DNA of 64,000 nt, from positions 682,001-746,000 of the forward strand of contig NZ_JAQSVC010000001.1 in the NCBI RefSeq assembly GCF_029603165.1, read 5' to 3'. Below the pieces are notes generated by a model. It saw only the letters and a list, made by a program, of their open reading frames with translations. It did not search any database and was not told where the DNA came from. This stretch comes from Galbibacter pacificus. Lineage in GTDB: Bacteria > Bacteroidota > Bacteroidia > Flavobacteriales > Flavobacteriaceae. This document shows positions 60,357 to 64,000 of the stretch, piece after piece. The position numbers and the translations under genes were made by a program. Position 1 is the first letter of the stretch. Every line of letters begins with the position of its first letter.

Positions 60357-61657
60357 TTTTTATTTCTTTTATTTTTAATTTCAGACAAATGCAAGCCTTT
60401 TTCCCTAATGAATGAGGTGTGTTTAGGGCTTCCTATTATTTGTGAAGAATATACCCCTGAGTGACCTGAAAATAGATAGGCTGTACTGCAGGCCAAGGCA
60501 ATAAATACTCCAGATTCTACGCCAAATAACTCAATGCCCATTACGGTACATGCAATAGGAGTATTGGTGGCTCCAGCAAAAACAGCCACAAAGCCCATTC
60601 CGGCTAATAAGCCCATTGGTAGCGGGATAAACCATATCAAAACATTCCCTAAAGCCGCCCCAATATAAAAAAGAGGTGTTACTTCTCCTCCTTTAAAACC
60701 GGCTCCTAAAGTAAAAGATGTGAATAATAGCTTTAACAAAAAGTCATAAGAATTAAGCTTGATATTAAAAGAATCCACAATGGTCGGTATTCCAAGCCCG
60801 ATATATTTTGTAGTCCCCATTGCATAAATAGCTATTGCTAAAATAACACCCCCAATAGCAGGGCGCAGTGGAGGATATGAAATAAATTTTTTAAATAGGC
60901 TGTTCCAAAAATGTGTGGATTTAGAAAATAGCATCGCTACCAAACCAAATAAAATACCTGCCAATAAAGCCCATAATACGTTTTCAGGGTTTATTTCTGC
61001 AACTGTTTTAATATGGTAATGTGTATGTCCAACATTCCAGATACTGCAAAAGTAATCGGCAAATACCGCTGCCATAAAACTTGGTATAATGGCATCAAGC
61101 CTTATTCTGCCCAGAACAAGCACTTCCAGAGCAAAAATACCGCCGGCGAGCGGTGTTCCAAAAACCGAAGCAAAACCTGCGCTAATCCCAGCAATTAATA
61201 CAATTCTCCTGTCTCTTTTGGAGAGTTTAAAGATTTTTGTAAATCTATCTGCAACTGCACCTCCAATTTGTACAGCCGTACCTTCCCGGCCCGCAGAACC
61301 CCCAAACAAATGCGTAACAACAGTGCCAAATAAAACAAGGGGTGCCATTCTAAACGGAATGATTTTTTTAGGTGAATGAAATTCTTCCAACAATAAATTA
61401 TTTCCTTTTACGACACTGTTTCCATAAAGATGGTAAGATAGCCCAATAATCAAACCGCCAACAGGAAGAAGACCGATAATCCATATATGTGATTCTCTCC
61501 ATCCGGTTGCCCAGTTTAAACTAATAAGAAAAAATGCAGAAATACTTCCGGCTACAATTCCCAGCAATAAACATATTACAATCCATTTTAATAAATAAAT
61601 CAAGGAAGGGATTTGCTCAAAAGAGCTCAAGAAATTTTTAATTTTGAGAATGTTCAT
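60353..61657 (-). CDS. CLC-family fluoride/proton antiporter (CLC-F type)
   Basis: A 434-residue CLC membrane protein with about 10-12 segments. The external-gate motif is AGREGTAVQIGGAV, with the gating Glu. The anion-coordinating loop, GSGIP in chloride-type CLCs, appears here as KGNNLLLEE, without the canonical Ser, as in the fluoride-specific branch. GNxP-type and central-Tyr regions are not canonical either. The fluoride riboswitch upstream and the DUF190 gene downstream support fluoride as the exported ion. It protects cytoplasmic enzymes from fluoride. Confidence 0.92.
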   Translation of the reverse strand: MNILKIKNFLSSFEQIPSLIYLLKWIVICLLLGIVAGSISAFFLISLNWATGWRESHIWIIGLLPVGGLIIGLSYHLYGNSVVKGNNLLLEEFHSPKKIIPFRMAPLVLFGTVVTHLFGGSAGREGTAVQIGGAVADRFTKIFKLSKRDRRIVLIAGISAGFASVFGTPLAGGIFALEVLVLGRIRLDAIIPSFMAAVFADYFCSIWNVGHTHYHIKTVAEINPENVLWALLAGILFGLVAMLFSKSTHFWNSLFKKFISYPPLRPAIGGVILAIAIYAMGTTKYIGLGIPTIVDSFNIKLNSYDFLLKLLFTSFTLGAGFKGGEVTPLFYIGAALGNVLIWFIPLPMGLLAGMGFVAVFAGATNTPIACTVMGIELFGVESGVFIALACSTAYLFSGHSGVYSSQIIGSPKHTSFIREKGLHLSEIKNKRNKK

Positions 61658-61702
61658 ATGGCGTTTTTATATACAATTCTACTTTGGCATAAGCCATTTA
61701 AA

Positions 61703-61753
61703 GTAGAAGCCATCAGCTTTTATAAAGCGGTTCAAGGCAGGCCTCATTGCCAT
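61703..61753 (-). ncRNA. Fluoride riboswitch (crcB motif)
   Basis: On the minus strand the aptamer reads GGCAATGAGGCCTGCC, a TTGAAC linker, CGCTTT-ATA-AAAG and CTGATGGCTTCTAC. It matches the known fluoride aptamer in order and spacing: GGC-GAUGAGGCC-GCC, a short second hairpin, then GCUGAUGGCYUCUAC. Immediately downstream, 61677-61685 (rc AAAGTAGAA) can pair with the aptamer's 3' end (TTCTACTTT, 61708-61700), giving a competing hairpin. There is no U-run after that hairpin, so control of translation is more likely than termination. The aptamer begins about 10 bases after the -7 box and ends 46 bases before the CLC start codon. Confidence 0.93.
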
Positions 61754-61762
61754 ATGAAGCTG

Positions 61763-61770
61763 CAAATTTA
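61763..61770 (-). promoter_or_regulatory. Candidate -7 box of the fluoride operon
   Basis: The minus strand reads TAAATTTG, exact TAnnTTTG. Transcription would begin almost at the first base of the riboswitch aptamer, which supports both calls. Confidence 0.6.
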
Positions 61771-61811
61771 CACTAAAAAATAAATTAACTGTATAGGTTG
61801 AAGATAAATTT

Positions 61812-62891
61812 TTACAAACCAATCATTTTGTACGATTGGTGTGTTTGCTTGACCACATTTTCGGTACGCTCGTAATGCGTATCGCTTATAAATATTTGAC
61901 CAAATTCGTCCTGGTCTACCAGTTCAATAATCTGGCTAACGCGGTTTTCGTCCAACTTGTCAAAAATATCATCCAATAAGAGTATGGGGGTATGTCCGGC
62001 CTGTGCTTTTATAAAATCGAACTGTGCCAGTTTTAGTGCAATTAAAAAGGATTTTTGCTGTCCTTGGCTACCAAATTTTTTTATGGGAAAACCTTCAATT
62101 TCAAAATTAAGGTCGTCTTTGTGCGTGCCTACCGAAGTATATTGCAAGGCTTTGTCCTTGTTGAGGTTTTCAAGAAAGAGGTCGGCAAGCGGTTGTTCGT
62201 GCAGCTGACTTTGGTACGAGAGGTCAATTTGTTCTTGTCCCCCTGAAATGGCCGTGTACCGCTCTTTAAAAATCGGGATAAAAACCTCTAAAAAGGCCTT
62301 CCGTTCCCGGTATATCTTGCTTCCGTATTCGTTAAGCTGTTGGTTGTATACCGCTAAAGTGTCTGTATTAAAAGTATTATTGAGCGCAAAATATTTTAAA
62401 AGGGAATTTCTTTGTGCCAGTACTTTGTTGTAGTTAATAAGGTTTTGTAGGTATGGCCTGTTGCTTTGGGAGATGACGCTGTCTATAAATTTTCTTCTGG
62501 TTTCGCTTCCTTCAACAATAAGGTCCCTGTCGGCTGGGGATATAATCACCAATGGTATAAAGCCAATATGGTCAGATAATTTATCATACACTTTGCCGTT
62601 GCGTTTTATGGTCTTTTTTTGCCCCTTTTTTAAGCTGCAAATAATGTTCTCTTCCTTTTCTCCCCTTAGAAAGCCACCATCTACTACAAAAAACGACTCT
62701 CCATGCCTTATATTTTGTGAAGCAATAGGGTTAAAATAGCTTTTCCCAAAAGAAAGCAGGTAAATAGCGTCCAGTGCATTTGTCTTGCCAATACCGTTTT
62801 GACCTACAAAACAATTGATTTTAGCATCAAACTCGAAACGCTGTGAAGTAAAATTCTTAAAATTAATAACCGATAATTTTTGCAACTGCAT
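61812..62891 (-). CDS. recF: DNA replication and repair protein RecF
   Basis: A 359-residue SMC-like ATPase that binds gaps in DNA and helps load RecA. Walker A is [15 protein letters not shown], the ABC signature region is [18 protein letters not shown] and Walker B is [20 protein letters not shown] at the N-terminus and [18 protein letters not shown] are family hallmarks. Its usual neighbours dnaN and gyrB are absent here; the upstream divergent gene is a TPR protein. Confidence 0.97.
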   Translation of the reverse strand: MQLQKLSVINFKNFTSQRFEFDAKINCFVGQNGIGKTNALDAIYLLSFGKSYFNPIASQNIRHGESFFVVDGGFLRGEKEENIICSLKKGQKKTIKRNGKVYDKLSDHIGFIPLVIISPADRDLIVEGSETRRKFIDSVISQSNRPYLQNLINYNKVLAQRNSLLKYFALNNTFNTDTLAVYNQQLNEYGSKIYRERKAFLEVFIPIFKERYTAISGGQEQIDLSYQSQLHEQPLADLFLENLNKDKALQYTSVGTHKDDLNFEIEGFPIKKFGSQGQQKSFLIALKLAQFDFIKAQAGHTPILLLDDIFDKLDENRVSQIIELVDQDEFGQIFISDTHYERTENVVKQTHQSYKMIGL

Positions 62892-62992
62892 TATGGACCT
62901 TCTGCTTTTATTAAGATTTTAGTACCTTGTAAGAAGTTGCAAATTATTGAAAATAATCAAATAAATTCCCTTTCCTATTTGAATAAAAATTT

Positions 62993-63000
62993 TATTTTTG
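62993..63000 (+). promoter_or_regulatory. Candidate -7 box of the membrane TPR gene
   Basis: TATTTTTG, exact TAnnTTTG, 22 bases before the ATG at 63023. Confidence 0.55.
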
Positions 63001-63022
63001 CGAGGCTTAAAAAAATGAAGAT

Positions 63023-63787
63023 ATGGCAACATATAAGAAAAGAGGTTATAAAAAACCAACCGGTAAGGAGGAAACTTCAGCTCACGACGCGCATAGCACG
63101 ACCGAAGAGGTTTTTAGTACTTTAGACCAAAGTGCTAGTAAGACAGAAGAATGGGTAGCTAGAAACCAAAAAGTAATTCTTGGCGCCATAGGTGTAATTG
63201 CTTTGGTGGTTTTGGGGTTCTTGGCATATCAGCAATTTGTAATGAAGCCAAAAGAGGCAGAAGCTTCCAACGAAATGTTTTTCGCCCAACAATATTTTGA
63301 CGAGGCCGTGAACAGTACAGCCAAAGATTCTTTGTACGGGCTTGCCCTAAACGGTGCAGAAGGAAAATATGGCTTACTTGACATTATTGACAATTACAGT
63401 GGTACAAAAGCCGCTAATTTAGCACATTACAGTGCCGGAATGGCATATTTGAATACCGGAAAATATGATGAAGCTATAAAATATCTTCAAGACTTTGACT
63501 CAGATGACCCTATTTTAGGGGCGCTTGCCAAAGGTGGGATAGGCGATGCTTTTGTTCAATTGGGTCAGGAAAGCGATGCGCTTGAGTATTACGAAAAGGC
63601 CATTGCACATTCTGATAATGCCTTTACCACCCCCAAATTTTTATTCAAATCCGGTGTAATGGCAATGCAAGAAGGCAATAAAGATAAAGCCTTGAAAAAT
63701 TTCAACAGGATTAAAGATGAATATCCAGATTCTGAAGAAGGAAGAACCATTGATATCTATATTGGTAAGGCCGAAACTGCCAAATAA
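63023..63787 (+). CDS. Membrane-anchored TPR protein (YfgM-like)
   Basis: A 254-residue protein with a basic, Lys/Thr-rich N-terminus, one membrane anchor (about 50-72; VILGAIGVIALVVLGFLAYQ) and a periplasmic TPR domain. TPR units include AHYSAGMAYLNTGKYDEAI, GGIGDAFVQLGQESDALEYY and SGVMAMQEGNKDKALKNF. The layout is that of YfgM/ancillary SecYEG translocon proteins. It is followed closely by ribH, an arrangement I associate with flavobacteria. The -7 box at 62993 supports the start. Confidence 0.9.
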   Translation: MATYKKRGYKKPTGKEETSAHDAHSTTEEVFSTLDQSASKTEEWVARNQKVILGAIGVIALVVLGFLAYQQFVMKPKEAEASNEMFFAQQYFDEAVNSTAKDSLYGLALNGAEGKYGLLDIIDNYSGTKAANLAHYSAGMAYLNTGKYDEAIKYLQDFDSDDPILGALAKGGIGDAFVQLGQESDALEYYEKAIAHSDNAFTTPKFLFKSGVMAMQEGNKDKALKNFNRIKDEYPDSEEGRTIDIYIGKAETAK

Positions 63788-63853
63788 ATAATCGATTGTT
63801 ATTTCTTTTGTTCTTTATCGACTAAAGGGCAGCAATTAATGTAGAGTATAAAT

Positions 63854-64000
63854 ATGGCTACTGAAAATAAAAATTTATCAGTTTACGATAAAACAACAAT
63901 CCCAAATGCGAAGAACCTTCGGTTTGGGATTGTTGTTTCTGAATGGAACGGCAAAATAACCGAAGGTTTATACAATGGGGCATTAAGTGCCTTGCTCGAT
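63854..64000 (+). CDS. ribH: 6,7-dimethyl-8-ribityllumazine synthase, 3' end missing
   Basis: Makes the riboflavin precursor from a pyrimidine and 3,4-dihydroxybutanone phosphate. Only the first 49 codons are in the window: a leader MATENKNLSVYDKTTIPNAK, then the family start RFGIVVSEWNGKITEGLYNG and ALSALLD, with the substrate-binding Trp-Asn pair. The gene runs off the window end. Its codons 13-29 form a long hairpin (see separate entry). Confidence 0.93.
   Translation, partial: MATENKNLSVYDKTTIPNAKNLRFGIVVSEWNGKITEGLYNGALSALLD
63891..63938 (+). repeat. Long perfect inverted repeat inside the ribH 5' end
   Basis: AAACAACAATCCCAAA (63891-63906) pairs perfectly with TTTGGGATTGTTGTTT (63923-63938). 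Within the loop, CGAAG (63909-63913) pairs with CTTCG (63917-63921). The RNA could form a nearly continuous 21-bp hairpin starting about 37 bases into the coding sequence. Confidence 0.85.

Noticed and set aside
1-64000. CRISPR array, tRNA, rRNA, insertion sequence, prophage
   Set aside because: No regularly spaced repeats, no cloverleaf-type sequence I could recognise, and no transposase or phage protein frames were seen.

Overview
The window comes from a bacterium of the phylum Bacteroidota, almost certainly family Flavobacteriaceae. The evidence is a SusC/SusD pair, a GldI gliding lipoprotein, a DUF349 repeat protein, OstA-like and DUF3810 proteins, A-rich leaders instead of Shine-Dalgarno sites, and repeated TAnnTTTG (-7) boxes just upstream of genes. 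I see no tRNA, rRNA, CRISPR array, insertion sequence or prophage.

Positions 1-15968 are a surface-polysaccharide locus. It opens with wecB (cut by the window edge) and wecC, which make UDP-ManNAcA. It ends with a GT26 (WecG/TagA) transferase, a WecA-like initiating phosphosugar transferase and an O-antigen ligase/polymerase. The very AT-rich middle (about 2.05-14.6 kb) holds a Wzx-like flippase, a hexapeptide acyltransferase, two more Wzy/WaaL-like membrane proteins (one on the opposite strand), a GT4 transferase and a run of sugar-decorating genes: acyl carrier protein, ketoacyl-ACP synthase III, AAC(3)-fold N-acyltransferase, NodB-type deacetylase, GT26, formyltransferase and a second NodB deacetylase. 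I read this as a cargo module that unmasks amino groups and re-caps them with acyl or formyl groups.

Positions 16-28 kb are mostly minus-strand core genes: a TPR histidine kinase, a DUF349 protein, aroE, two tandem DUF368 (PopT-type undecaprenyl-phosphate translocase) genes, a TPR protein, a class-III aminotransferase and an OstA-like protein. A SusC/SusD pair follows on the plus strand and ends at a clear terminator. Next come purA, a Fur-family regulator, a RelA/SpoT enzyme, an M48 peptidase and a TrmH-type methyltransferase, all on the minus strand.

At 39.6-44.8 kb a TetR-ABC-HlyD-TolC export operon starts behind a perfect 19-bp palindrome that overlaps its -7 box. The NBD of its ABC protein keeps Walker A but has lost the usual Q-loop, signature and H-loop residues. 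A decayed zinc-ribbon/TerB gene lies just beyond. Then come two amidohydrolase genes (three modules, only one with an intact metal site), DUF3810, pepD and an FMN reductase. A 'graveyard' at 53.1-54.35 kb holds a dead ParE-type toxin-antitoxin pair and the truncated, frameshifted tail of an ATPase-like gene that abuts a terminator.

The last 10 kb carry PPIase, gldI and a DHH phosphoesterase as one operon, a PhoD-like lipoprotein, ndk, DUF721, a small lipoprotein, a fluoride-resistance operon (fluoride riboswitch, CLC-F antiporter, DUF190), recF, a membrane-anchored TPR protein and the start of ribH, which contains a long perfect hairpin.
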